Position numbers and translations under genes: made by a program. Positions 1 to 12,072 of a stretch of DNA of 64,000 bases are shown here, piece after piece. The stretch is taken from contig JAWDGP010004927.1 of assembly GCA_033675545.1 (NCBI GenBank), forward strand, positions 647,001 through 711,000, given 5' to 3'. The notes below the pieces were generated by a model, which had not been told where the DNA came from, did not search any database, and saw nothing but the letters and a program-made list of their open reading frames with translations. This stretch comes from Elysia crispata. Taxonomy: Eukaryota > Mollusca > Gastropoda > Plakobranchidae. The first letter of the stretch is position 1, and each line of letters begins with the position of its first letter.

Positions 1-181
1 TCGCAACAAGAATTTATGGGGAGAGAAGGGAGTTTATTGTATTCGGTAAAATTTTGGAAACTTCTACTCTAAAACTCTTTGAATAAAAGCTATTGGAACA
101 GTTAATTCATTGGTAAAAAAAAAAACTCGTTTCTTTTAAAAAAGATGAACATGTATGCTGAAAATGTATTGCAAAGAAGGG

Positions 182-247
182 ATACTTATTTTAAGAGCAT
201 ACACAATGAATATAATACTTATTTTAAGAGTATACACAATGAATATA
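182..247. repeat. 33-bp duplication
   Basis: ATACTTATTTTAAGAGCATA followed by CACAATGAATATA occurs twice in tandem. Confidence 0.85.
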
Positions 248-300
248 GTACAAGGAGAGTAGGAGTAATCTGTTTAACTCATTCAGCTTACAGAGATGGA

Positions 301-562
301 GAGTAATGGAGCTCACTTTGATGTTTTGGCCACAATGTATGTAAACTGAGATTCAGAGTTATGTGAAGAGACCCTCACTGTTATGGATTGCCCACAATGT
401 ATGTAAACTGAGACTGATATCTATGTGAAGAAAACATCACTCTGACGGCCTGCACACAATGTCTACGTACTGCGACTGAGTGTGATATGAATAGAACCTT
501 ACTTTGATGGTCTACACACAGTGTATGAATACTGAGACTGAGAGTTGTGTCAACAGAAACAC
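301..562. repeat. 62-bp degenerate tandem repeat, four units
   Basis: CACAATGTATGTAAACTGAG-like cores start at 331, 393, 455 and 517, exactly 62 bp apart, each followed by TATGTGAAGA and a CTCACT-like segment. Divergence indicates an old array. Confidence 0.88.
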
Positions 563-1642
563 ACTTCAAAAATTATAGAACGTATGCATAATTATTTCAG
601 CACAGTGTACAGACTTAATTTCTGCTAGGATTACGATAGAGTTACCATTGTGCTTTGGTTTAGTCTAGATGGCTGCGTTTTAATATCTTCATCGTCCATA
701 TCTATCCATCAAAATGAAATAAAGGTTTCATGTGTAAAATTTGGCCCGTTGCTTGCGCATCCGAACCTCAAGTTTTAGATTAAATAATTTATATGGTAAA
801 TAGACCAATTCTGTGCTTTCCTAATGTATTAATTTACATCTAAGATATTGTAAGAAGGCTGAATTCCACAACGATGTTATCAGTTGTTTTTAACAGCTCC
901 AGCATATTAGATTTTATTCACTAGATCTGGATGTAGATTAAACTTCAAACACCAAATGAGTTCTTAATTCTCTGGATAGCATCCCTCTCTCCTCCCCCTT
1001 CCCATCCCCCTTCCCTATCACTGTCCTTACCGCTCTTCTCTCCTTTTTTTTAATTAGACAGACGAGATCGTAATTTAGATCTTGACTAAAAATGCAAGTT
1101 ATGACGTTGCAACAATGCTGGAAAGAAACAAATGAAAATAGATTGATGTTCCCTCCACCCCCAATCCCTACTAAACATAGGTTTAATTTTAAAATACAAC
1201 ACTGTCGATTTAAGTAGATTTTAATTGTCCATTCACGATTAATCAATCGTCCCACCCCCTTCCCCCAACCATGCACACTAAGTCTATATTGTATCTACAA
1301 AGTTAACTCAGGAAATCTTCATAGTAATTCTTTCACTTAAACATTCTCCAGCTAGAGCAAATGTTTGGATAAAGGCTTAAAATTCTTTAATTAGAGCTAA
1401 AAGCTTTGCCACAGAACAGAGAGTTCTAAACAGACAACGCAGTGTACACTCTGTTTAGGAATCCACGTGAATGAAGAAGTTGAAATCTGTGGAGAACAGG
1501 GAACAATGACTTTGGTTTCCACGAAAAGAAAAGCTTTTGAAAAGAGCTATAGGCTGTTCCCAAGCATTGCATACTTTTTACCTATGGAAGGAATTTTTTA
1601 AAAATGTTTTCCCACAAAATATTGTAGGATTTCACCATTAAC
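563..1642. other. No gene seen
   Basis: AT-rich unique DNA with pyrimidine-rich patches at 975-1045 and 1150-1275. Short ORFs show no recognisable protein. Confidence 0.4.

Positions 1643-1728
<86 letters not shown>
1643..1728. repeat. (GT)n(AT)n compound microsatellite
   Basis: About 13 GT followed by about 30 AT dinucleotides. Confidence 0.97.
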
Positions 1729-1730
<2 letters not shown>

Positions 1731-1852
1731 TATTTATGAAGTACAAAATCAGAAAAGAGCTCAAAAAGATTAAAGGAGCTCAAATAAATTAAGAAAAGTC
1801 TAGATGCTTGATGCATATTCTAGCATTCTGTTATAGTGCTCGACAAAGATTG

Positions 1853-1865
1853 ATAATAATAATAA

Positions 1866-1963
<98 letters not shown>

Positions 1964-1972
1964 TAATTGATT
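1853..1972. repeat. (AAT)n microsatellite
   Basis: About 38 AAT units with one interruption near 1873. Confidence 0.97.
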
Positions 1973-2754
1973 ATCTACATATTCTTGCCATTACTGAAGA
2001 GTTTCAAGCCTGTGCGGCTCGCATAAGATGGCTGTGGGTGAGTAATGGCTAAGAACGTGTAGGCAATCAATTTTTATAAATGTGTATGTGTTTGTGACTA
2101 AGAGTATTGTGAGCAGAAATTCACTACAACCTAATGTATCCTTTGAATGCGATGAGTGTGAAAAAGAACTCACTCCTACTGTTTACTGTTAAAACAAACT
2201 GAGACGGAAAGTAATATAGAGAAAAACTTGGCGACAAAGCTTATTAAGGCCAAAGAATAATCTACCCTCCCTTCAAAGCCCAGCCAAAAGACCGTACGAG
2301 ACTTAATAAGACTAAACATAAAGATTGTAAGAACTTTGTACTCTATTTTGTGGTGACACTCTTTCCATCGGGCAAAGCTAAAAGGAACAGCATCCAAACA
2401 AAAGATAAGTCGCCACAAGTAGTGCTGAGCTTTTCTCTGTTATATTCGATACCTGGTTATTGAACAAATGCAGACAGAAAAGCGTCAGTAAGCTATGAGA
2501 AGCGGGCGAAGGGAAGTCTTAGGAAGATTGGGGAAGAATTAAAGATTCATCAGAGGCGCTGAGAAACGATAAAAGATGTTAAGTAACAAAGAGAAGAAAT
2601 GAGGAGAGATAAGAAACGAAACGAAACGGTAAGTAGCTATGAGAAGGAGCCAGCAGCATGGGCTCTTATGAGATTAGATATTAGATGATGACAGTGAGAA
2701 GAAAAGAGCAAGAGCGCCGAGGAAAGGTGGATGGTGTGGAGATAATGAAGATGA
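1973..2754. other. No gene seen; purine-rich to the right
   Basis: Unique DNA that becomes strongly GA-rich from about 2480, leading into the 64-bp array. No coding signal recognised. Confidence 0.4.
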
Positions 2755-3197
2755 GTGAGAAATGTTGGTCAGAGTGAAGTTAAGTTTAAGGAGCTCTTAG
2801 AAGCCATGAGTAAGAGGAGTGAGAAATGTTGGTCAGAGTGAAGTTAAGTTTAAGGAGCTCTTAGAAGCCATGAGTAAGAGTAGTGAGAAATGTTGGTCAG
2901 AGTGAAGTTAAGTTTAAGGAGCTCTTAGAAGCCATGAGTAAGAGGAGTGAGAAATGTTGGTCAGAGAAAAGTTAAGTTTGAGGAGCTCTTAGAAGCCATG
3001 AGTAAGAGGAGTGAGAAATGTTGGTCAGAGAAAAGTTAAGTTTGAGGAGCTCTTAGAAGCCATGAGTAAGAGGAGTGAGAAATGTTGGTCAGAGAAAAGT
3101 TAAGTTTAAGGAGCTCTTAGAAGCCATGAGTAAGAGGAGTGAGAAATGTTGGTCAGGGAAAAGTTAAGTTTGAGGAGCTCTTAGAAGCCATGAGTAT
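2755..3197. repeat. 64-bp tandem repeat, seven units
   Basis: The unit starts GTGAGAAATGTTGGTCAGAG and contains GGAGCTCTTAGAAGCCATGA. Units recur every 64 bp and are 95% or more alike, with two subtypes (AGTGAAGTT and AGAAAAGTT). Confidence 0.95.
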
Positions 3198-3589
3198 TAG
3201 ATATTTAGTGAGGAGCAAAACGGCTAAAAAGACCGGTGGGAAGAAATGAGGAGGGTGACAAGCGGGTCGATAGAATAAGATCTGATAAAGAGCTTTCAGA
3301 ATGAATCAGAAGCGGTATTACACTATTCAAAAGAAAATGGGGCCCGATGATGCGAGGGGAGAAGTATGAGAAGAGGCGAAGAGCGAAAAGAACAAATAAG
3401 GAACGATCAGGAGAGGTAAGAAGAAAAGAGAAGCGCAATGGAGAAATAATGAGGGAAAACCTTTACTCGGAGAAGAGCGGAGGGGAGATATCGTATTGCT
3501 AAGAGTGATGAGGGGGTACGTGGCCTGTGAAGAATGATGAGAGGAATTTGGCACTGTGCGTATTAATGAGGGCAAAATGTTACTGTGAG
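3198..3589. other. Purine-rich spacer between satellites
   Basis: GA-rich sequence with loosely spaced GAAGAGCG and GATGAGGGG words like those in the flanking satellites. It may be decayed array; no gene signal. Confidence 0.5.
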
Positions 3590-4682
3590 GTGGGATGAGG
3601 GACCGTGGGACTGAGAGAAGAGAGATAAGAGACCATTGCACTAGAAGAGAGATAAAGGACCATGGCACTGGGAGAAGAGAGATAAGGGGCCATGGTACTG
3701 TAAGAAGAGAAATAAAGGACCATGGCACTGGGGGAAGAGAGATGAGTGACCGTGGAACTGAGAGAAGAGAGATAATGGACCATGGCAATGGGAGAAAAGA
3801 GATAAAGAGCCATGCCAATGGGAGAAGAGAAATAAGGGGAACATGGCACTGGGAAGTGAGATAAGGGGACCGTGGAACTGAGAGAAGAGAGATAAGGGAC
3901 CATGGAACTGGGCGAAGAGAGATAAGGGAGCATGGCATTGGGCGAAGAGAGATAAGGGACCATGGCACTAGGAGAAAAGAGATAAAGGACCATGCCGATG
4001 GGAGAAGAGAGATATGGAACCTTGGAACTGGAAGAAAAGATATAAGGGACCCTGGCATAGGGAGAGGAGAGATAAGGGACCATGGAACTGGGAGGAGAGA
4101 GATAAGGGACCATAACACTCTAAGAAGAGAGATAAGGGACCATGGCACTGAGAAAAAGGAGATAAGAGAGGCTATTGTACTACGAGAGGAGATAAGGGGA
4201 ACATGGTAATATGAAGAGAGATTATGGAGCGTTTGGTACTGTGAGGACAGATAAGAGAAACGTGGCAATATGAGGATAAGTATGGGAACATGGCACTGAA
4301 GCAGAGACAAGGGAACATAGTACTGTGAGGAGAGATAGGAGGAACATGGCACTGTGAGGAGAGATAAGAGAAACGTGGCGTTATGGGGAGAGATAAGAAA
4401 GACCATGGAACTGTGCGTTGAGATAAGAAGAACATACCACTGTGAGGAGGGATATAAGGGAATATTGCAATGGAGGAGAGATAAAGGGAACATGACACTC
4501 TAAAAAAAAATTAGGGAACATGGCACTTTGAGGAGAGATAAGTGACAATGGCGCAGTGAGGAGTGATAAGGGTAAAATTGGCATTTTAGGAGTTAATGAA
4601 GGGGTAACTTGGCACTCTGAGGATAGGTGAGACAAAAAGGGACACTTCGAGGAGCGCTAAAAGGGAATGTGGCATTCTGAAA
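3590..4682. repeat. 30-bp monomer satellite, GGACCATGGCACTGGGAGAA type
   Basis: Units of 30 bp (GGGACCATGGCACTGGGAGA, then AGAGAGATAA) are regular from about 3590 to 4160 and become degenerate, 28-58 bp apart, up to 4680. The period is a multiple of 3, so long spurious ORFs appear on both strands, including one of 388 codons on the minus strand. The sequence grades into the 59-bp array. Confidence 0.93.
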
Positions 4683-6637
4683 AACGATAAGGGGGAAAGT
4701 GGCACTGTTAGGAGTGTTGAGAAGAACATGGCCATGTGAAGAGCGATGAGGGGGAACGTGGCACTGTTAGGAGTGTTGAGAAGAATATGGTCTTGTGAAG
4801 GGCGATGAGGGGGAATGTGGCACTGTTAGGAGTGTTGAGAAGAACATGGTCTTGTGAAGGGCGATGAGGGGGAATCTGGCACTGTTAGGAGTGTTGAGAA
4901 GAACATGGTCTTGTAAAGGGCGATAACGGGGAATGTGGCACTGTTAGGAGTGTTGAGAAGAATATGGTCTTGTGAAGAGCGATGAGGGGGAATGTGGCAC
5001 TGTTAGGAGTGTTGAAAAGAACATGGTCTTGTGAAGGGCGATAAGGGGGAATGTGGCACTGTTAGGAGTGTTGAGAAGAACATGGTCTTGTGAAGGGCGA
5101 TGAGGGGGAATGTGGCACTGTTAGGAGTGTTGAGAAGAACATGGTCTTGTAAAGGGCGATAAGGGGGAATGTGGCACTGTTAGGAGTGTTGAGAAGAATA
5201 TGGTCTTGTGAAGAGCGATGAGGGGGAATGTGGCACTGTTAGGAGTGTTGAAAAGAACATGGTCTTGTGAAGGGCGATAAGGGGGAATGTGGCACTGTTA
5301 GGAGTGTTGAAAAGAACATGGTCTTGTGAAGGGCGATAAGGGGGAATATGGCACTGTTAGGAGTGTTGAAAAGAACATGGTCTTGTGAAGAGCGATAAGG
5401 GGGAATGTGGCACTGTTAGGAGTGTTGAGAAGAACATGGTCTTGAGAAGGGCGATGAGGAGGAATGTGGCACTGTTAGGAGTGTTGAGAAGAACATGGTC
5501 TTGAGAAGGGCGATGAGGAGGAATGTGGCACTGTTAGGAGTGTTGTGAAGAACATGGTCTTGTGAAGAGCGATGAGGGGGAATGTGGCACTGTTAGGAGT
5601 GTTGAGAAGAACATGGTCTTGTGAAGGGCGATGAGGGGGAATGTGGCACTGTTAGGAGTGTTGAGAAGAATATGGTCTTGTGAAGGGCGATGAGGGGGAA
5701 TGTGGCACTGTTAGGAGTGTTGAGAAGAATATGGTCTTGTGAAGGGCGATGAGGGGGAATGTGGCACTGTTAGGAGTGTTGAGAAGAATATGGTCTTGTG
5801 AAGAGCGATGAGGGGGAATGTGGCACTGTTAGGAGTGTTGAGAAGAACATGGTCTTGTGAAGGGCGATGAGGGGGAATGTGGCACTGTTAGGAGTGTTGA
5901 GAAGAACATGGTCTTGTGAAGGGCGATAAGGGGGAATGTGGCACTGTTAGGAGTGTTGAGAAGAACATGGTCTTGTGAAGGGCGATAAGGGGGAATGTGG
6001 CACTGTTAGGAGTGTTGAGAAGAACATGGTCTTGTGAAGGGCGATAAGGGGGAATGTGGCACTGTTAGGAGTGTTGAGAAGAACATGGTCTTGTGAAGGG
6101 CGATAAGGGGGAATGTGGCACTGTTAGGAGTGTTGAGAAGAACATGGTCTTGTGAAGGGCGATAAGGGGGAATGTGGCACTGTTAGGAGTGTTGAGAAGA
6201 ACATGGTCTTGTGAAGGCCGATAAGGGGGAATGTGGCACTGTCAGGAGTGTTGAGAAGAATATGGTCTTGAGAAGGGCGATAAGGGGGAATGTGGCACTG
6301 TTAGGAGTGTTGAGAAGAACATGGTCTTGTGAAGGGCGATAAGGGGGAATGTGGCACTGTTAGGAGTGTTGAGAAGAACATGGTCTTGTGAAGGGCGATA
6401 AGGGGGAATGTGGCACTGTTAGGAGTGTTGAGAAGAACATAGTCTTGTGAAGGGCGATAAGGGGGAATGTGGCACTGTTAGGAGTGTTGAGAAGAACATG
6501 GTCTTGTGAAGGGCGATAAGGGGGAATGTGGCACTGTTAGGAGTGTTGAGAAGAACATGGTCTTGTGAAGGCCGATAAGGGGGAATGTGGCACTGTCAGG
6601 AGTGTTGAGAAGAATATGGTCTTGAGAAGAGCGATGA

Positions 6638-6780
6638 GGGGGGGGGGGGTTGGTACTGTTAGGAGTGTTGAGAAGAAAATGGTCTTGAGAAGAGCGATGA
6701 GGGGGAACGTGGAACTATAAGGAGTGTTGAGAAGAATATGGCCTTGTGAAAAGCGATAAGGGGGGGGGGGGGGGGGGGGG
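6638..6780. repeat. Expanded G-runs inside the satellite
   Basis: The GGGGG at the unit junction has grown to 12 G at 6638-6649 and 21 G at 6760-6780. This is slippage in two nearby units. Homopolymer length here is also the least reliable part of any assembly. Confidence 0.85.
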
Positions 6781-9700
6781 TTGGCACTGTTAGGCGTGTT
6801 TACAAGAAAATGGCGTTGTGAAGAGCACTCAGGGGGAATGTGGCACTGTTAGGAGTGTTGAAAAGAACATGGTCTTGTGAAGGGCGATAAGGGGGAACGT
6901 GGCACTGTTAGGAGTGTTGAAAAGAACATGGTCTTGTGAAGGGCGATGAGGGGGAATGTGGCACTGTTAGGAGTGTTGAGAAGAACATGGTCTTGTGAAG
7001 GGCGATGAGGGGGAACGTGGCACTGTTAGGAGTGTTGAAAAGAACATGGTCTTGTGAAGGGCGATAAGGGGAAATGTGGCACTGTTAGGAGTGTTGAGAA
7101 GAACATGGTCTTGTGAAGGGCGATGAGGGGGAATGTGGCACTGTTAGGAGTGTTGAGAAGAACATGGTCTTGTGAAGGGCGATGAGGGGGAACGTGGCAC
7201 TGTTAGGAGTGTTGAGAAGAATATGGTCTTGTGAAGGGCGATGAGGGGGAATGTGGCACTGTTAGGAGTGTTGAGAAGAACATGGTCTTGTGAAGGGCGA
7301 TGAGGGGGAATGTGGCACTGTTAGGAGTGTTGAGAAGAACATGGTCTTGTGAAGGGCGATGAGGGGGAATGTGGCACTGTTAGGAGTGTTGAGAAGAACA
7401 TGGTCTTGTGAAGAGCGATGATGGGTAATGTGGCACTGTTAGGAGTGTTGAGAAGAACATGGTCTTGTGAAGGGCGATGAGGGGGAATGTGGCACTGTTA
7501 GGAGTGTTGAGAAGAACATGGTCTTGTGAAGGGCGATAAGGGGGAATGTGGCACTGTTAGGAGTGTTGAAAAGAACATGGTCTTGTGAAGAGCGATGAGG
7601 GGGAATGTGGCACTGTTAGGAGTGTTGAGAAGAATATGGTCTTGTGAAGGGCGATAAGGGGGAATGTGGCACTGTTAGGAGTGTTGAGAAGAACATGGTC
7701 TTGTGAAGGGCGATAAGGGGGAATGTGGCACTGTTAGGAGTGTTGAAAAGAACATGGTCTTGTGAAGAGCGATAAGGGGGAATGTGGCACTGTTAGGAGT
7801 GTTGAAAAGAACATGGTCTTGTGAAGGGCGATAAGGGGGAATGTGGCACTGTTAGGAGTGTTGAAAAGAACATGGTCTTGTGAAGGGCGATAAGGGGGAA
7901 TGTGGCACTGTTAGGAGTGTTGAAAAGAACATGGTCTTGTGAAGGGCGATAAGGGGGAATGTGGCACTGTTAGGAGTGTTGAAAAGAACATGGTCTTGTG
8001 AAGGGCGATAAGGGGGAATGTGGCACTGTTAGGAGTGTTGAAAAGAACATGGTCTTGTGAAGAGCGATAAGGGGGAATGTGGCACTGTTAGGAGTGTTGA
8101 GAAGAACATGGTCTTGTGAAGGGCGATGAGGGGGAATGTGGCACTGTTAGGAGTGTTGAGAAGAACATGGTCTTGTGAAGAGCGATAAGGGGGAATGTGG
8201 CACTGTTAGGAGTGTTGAAAAGAACATGGTCTTGTGAAGGGCGATAAGGGGGAATGTGGCACTGTTAGGAGTGTTGAAAAGAACATGGTCTTGTGAAGGG
8301 CGATAAGGGGGAATGTGGCACTGTTAGGAGTGTTGAGAAGAACATGGTCTTGTGAACATAGAATGTGGCACTGTTAGGAGTGTTGAGAAGAATATGGTCT
8401 TGTGGATGAGAAGTGGCTGTTAGGAGTGTTGAGTGAAGAGAATGTGGCACTGTTAAGATGGCGTTGAAATGTGACACTGTTAGGAGTGTTGAAAAGAAAA
8501 TGGTCTTGTGAAGAGCGATGAGGGAGAATGTGGCACTGTTAGGCGTGTTGAGATGTGCATGCCTTGTGAAGAGCGATGATGGGTAATGTGGCACTGTTAG
8601 GAGTGTTGAGAAGAACATGGTCTTGTGAAGGGCGATGAGGGGGAATGTGGCACTGTTAGGAGTGTTGAAAAGAACATGGTCTTGTGAAGGGCGATGAGGG
8701 GGAACGTGGCACTGTTAGGAGTGTTGAGAAGAACATGGTCTTGTGAAGGGCGATGAGGGGGAACGTGGCACTGTTAGGAGTGTTGAGAAGAACATGGTCT
8801 TGTGAAGAGCGATAAGGGGGAATGTGGCACTGTTAGGCGTGTTTACAAGAAAATGGCGTTGTGAAGAGCAATCAGGGGGAATGTGACACTGTTAGGAGTG
8901 TTGAAAAGAAAATGGTCTTGTGAAGAGCGATGAGGGAGAATGTGGCACTGTTAGGCGTGTTGAGATGTGCATGCCTTGTGAAGAGCGATGATGGGTAATG
9001 TGGCACTGTTAGGAGTGTTGAGAAGAACATGGTCTTGTGAAGGGCGATGAGGGAGAATGTGGCACTGTTAGGAGTGTTGAAAAGAACATGGTCTTGTGAA
9101 GGGCGATGAGGGGGAACGTGGCACTGTTAGGAGTGTTGAGAAGAACATGGTCTTGTGAAGGGCGATAAGGGGGAATGTGGCACTGTTAGGAGTGTTGAAA
9201 AGAACATGGTCTTGTGAAGGGCGATGAGGGGGAATGTGGCACTGTTAGGAGTGTTGAGAAGAACATGGTATTGTGAAGGGCGATAAGGGGGAATGTGGCA
9301 CTGTTAGGAGTGTTGAAAAGAACATGGTCTTGTGAAGGGCGATGAGGGGGAATGTGGCACTGTTAGGAGTGTTGAAAAGAACATGGTCTTGTGAAGGGCG
9401 ATAAGGGGGAATGTGGCACTGTTAGGAGTGTTGAAAAGAACATGGTCTTGTGAAGGGCGATGAGGGGGAATTTGGCACTGTTAGGAGTGTTGAGAAGAAC
9501 ATGGTCTTGTGAAGGGCGATAAGGGGGAATGTGGCACTGTTAGGAGTGTCGAGAAGAACATGGTCTTGTGAAGGGCGATAAGGGGGAATGTGGCACTGTT
9601 AGGAGTGTCGAGAAGAACATGGTCTTGTGAAGGGCGATAAGGGGGAATGTGGCACTGTTAGGAGTGTTGAGAAGAACATGGTCTTGTGAAGGGCGATAAG

Positions 9701-10559
9701 GGGGAATGTGGCACTGTTAGGAGTGTTGAGAAGAATATGGTCTTGTGAAGGGCGATAAGGGGGAATGTGGCACTGTTAGGAGTGTTGAGAAGAACATGGT
9801 CTTGTGAAGGGCGATAAGGGGGAATGTGGCACTGTTAGGAGTGTTGAGAAGAACATGGTCTTGTGAAGGGCGATGAGGGGGAACGTGGCACTGTTAGGAG
9901 TGTTGAAAAGAACATGGTCTTGTGAAGGGCGATAAGGGGTAATGTGGCACTGTTAGGAGTGTTGAGAAGAATATGGTCTTGTGAAGGGCGATAAGGGGGA
10001 ACGTGGCACTGTTAGGAGTGTTGAGATGTGCATGCCTTGTGAAGGGCGATGAGGGGGAACGTGGCACTGTTAGGAGTGTTGAGAAGAACATGGTCTTGTG
10101 ATGGGCGATGAGGGGGAACGTGGCACTGTTAGGAGTGTTGAGAAGAACATGGTCTTGTGAAGGGCGATAAGGGGGAACGTGGCACTGTTAGGAGTGTTGA
10201 GAAGAACATGGTCTTGTGATGGGCGATGAGGGGGAACGTGGCACTGTTAGGAGTGTTGAGAAGAACATGGTCTTGTGAAGGGCGATGAGGGGGAACGTGG
10301 CACCGTTAGGAGTTTTGAGAAGAACATGGTCTTGTGAAGGGCGATGAGGGGGAACGTGGCACTGTTAGGCGTGTTTACAAGAAAATGGCGTTGTGAAGAG
10401 CAATCAGGGGAAATGTGACACTGTTAGGAGTGTTGAAAAGAAAATGGTCTTGTGAAGAGCGATGAGGGAGAATGTGGCACTGTTAGGCGTGTTGAGATGT
10501 GCATGCCTTGTGAAGAGCGATGATGGGTAATGTGGCACTGTTAGGAGTGTTGAAAAGAA

Positions 10560-10563
10560 AATG
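10560..10563. repeat. Target-site duplication AATG, left copy
   Basis: AATG precedes the left terminus and recurs right after the right terminus at 15761-15764. Other units of the array carry a single copy in the context AAAATGGTCTTG. Confidence 0.9.
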
Positions 10564-10601
10564 CGCGGGCATAGAGTCAAAACGTTCCATCTGCATTTTT
10601 G
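10564..10601 (+). repeat. Left terminal inverted repeat
   Basis: A 38-bp repeat beginning CGCGGGCATAGAGTCAAAAC and continuing GTTCCATCTGCATTTTTG. It differs from the reverse complement of the right end only at positions 8, 13 and 20. Confidence 0.95.
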
Positions 10602-10668
10602 CAGATTTAGAGATATTATCACCAGGGGAAAGTACTCATTTTATTCTCTCTGTAGTGTTAACTTGGAA

Positions 10669-10800
10669 TCTTTTGACTCAATAGAAAACGCGTAAAAAGC
10701 TGTGACAAAAGGTACCATGTGCTAAGTCATAGAACGGTTCAGAGTCAAAAGGTTTCTCGCTTCTTCTTTGGAGTCAAAAGGTACTACATAATTTTGACCA
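10669..10800 (+). promoter_or_regulatory. Left subterminal TCAAAAGG motif cluster
   Basis: Besides the copy in the terminal repeat, the motif occurs at 10669-10679 (inverted, TCTTTTGACTC), 10703-10713 (TGACAAAAGGT), 10742-10753 (GAGTCAAAAGGT) and 10771-10782 (GAGTCAAAAGGT). Such reiterated subterminal motifs are typical transposase-binding sites; binding is inferred. Confidence 0.65.
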
Positions 10801-11051
10801 ATCAGAGTAGAGAGTTTAATACTTTTCCTGCCTTCTCTTCCGCAATGGCGGCCCCTTTAAGACGTGCGAGAAAATTGTTTGTTAGGGCTGAGGATGTTTT
10901 ACAGCAAATAGTTGACTCTTCAGATGAAGAATTAAGTCCTTTTGAAGACGAAGACGAAAGCCAAGACCAAGACTACCAACCTCAAGTTCGTAGAAACAGT
11001 CACAGTTCTATGTGAGTTGACAAAAAGCATTATTTTTGTTATCCCATTGTG

Positions 11052-11210
11052 TAGATTTAGATATCTAATCTAGAGAGATCTAGATCTAGATCTAGAAGTA
11101 GAATTTAGATCTAGATCTAGATTTACATCTAGATCTAGAAAAATCTAGATCTAGAGTAGATCTAGAATCTACTCTATATCTAGATCTAGATCTATATTCT
11201 AGTAGTACAC
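11052..11210. repeat. TCTAGA/GATCTA simple repeat in transposase intron 1
   Basis: Repeated TAGATC hexamers, with a short second block at 11318-11346. The repeat is self-complementary and could form cruciforms. TCTAGA-rich tracts also occur outside the element at 16921-17065. Confidence 0.85.
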
Positions 11211-11975
11211 GTTACTATATTCCTTTAAATCTTTCATAATTGGTTAGTAAAGTGTTTGTACGATTAATTCAGTAATTCAGGAATTTCAGTGGTCCATGAA
11301 GCAAATTTATAGTAAGTAGATATAGATCTAGAATCTAGATCTAGATAGCAGAATTTTAGCACCAAGAAAAAATTTATGTATAAGACAAATACATTAAAAA
11401 TATTTTAATGATCGATTACCTCATAAATACATTTTGCCCAGCCAATGCCAGTCATCTGACTGAGGTTGGTACATGTACTGTCTTCTTCACGTTTGCCAAA
11501 TCTGGATTTTATCTTTGATTGTATTCTCTAATCTAATTTCAGCTCGGACCATAATGAGGATGAAGAATTGGATAAAGAGGACAAAACCCAACACCCTGAT
11601 CCCAACACGTCCATGCCGACACAGTCACCCTGTTTGACAGAGTTGCTGATAGCTAACCATGAAGAAGAAAGAGGGTAAGAGTAAGAAAAATGCCTTTTTT
11701 TTCTAATCTTACATCATCAATGCTTACAAGTTACATTTGTATGACTTTGTCTTTGATGATTCAAACAAGCACGAGAGAGGGAGAGTGTATGTGTATGCAG
11801 TGCCGGCTTTTTGTCTCTTGCTTTATTAATTTTTTTTTTCAAAGGTGAGTGCTCTGCCTTCAATCACACTAAGTTAAAAATTTAAATTTTGTAATGGTAA
11901 AAGTATGCCATATTCATGACTTACTTGTTGAGTAAACTGAGTTCTCGTTCAAATGATAATATATATAATTTTATG

Positions 11976-12072
11976 TATAGTGAAAAAATGTGGATGGTCA
12001 CCTTAATTTCATGAGTCCTACAAATTTATTTCAGGCCCGCGTGAAGGTAACCATCCACATTTTTTCACTATA
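11976..12072. repeat. 97-bp fold-back inside transposase intron 2
   Basis: Arms at 11976-12004 and 12044-12072 are inverted copies of 29 bp with one mismatch (TATAGTGAAAAAATGTGGAT, then GGTNACCTT). The 39-bp loop contains GCCCGCG. It could be a small MITE-like insertion or a hairpin made by local inversion. It sits in the intron, so coding is not disturbed. Confidence 0.85.

Larger units (their letters stand above)
4683..10563. repeat. 59-bp satellite array, about 100 units
   Basis: The unit contains GTGGCACTGTTAGGAGTGTT and GAGAAGAACATGGTCTTGTG and then AAGGGCGATAAGGGGGAAT. Period 59 bp was measured between successive GCACTGTTAG sites. Most units differ by one to three bases (ATAAG/ATGAG, GAGAAG/GAAAAG, AATG/AACG). 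The two halves resemble each other and the 30-bp monomers to the left, so the unit looks dimeric. The array is disturbed at 8355-8470. Because 59 is not a multiple of 3, ORFs inside it are incidental. Confidence 0.97.

Noticed and set aside
3327..4493. 388-codon minus-strand ORF, Ser/Leu/Pro-rich
   Set aside because: It is the 30-bp satellite read in a frame kept open by a period divisible by 3. Other frames and the opposite strand are open too, and there is no splice or start context.
8265..8618. Minus-strand ORFs in the 59-bp satellite (also 9894-10091 and 10404-10622)
   Set aside because: Arise from local variants of the satellite; neighbouring units shift frame and stop.
4683..10563. CRISPR-like regular array
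   Set aside because: No unique spacers between repeats, and the context is eukaryotic. It is an ordinary tandem satellite.
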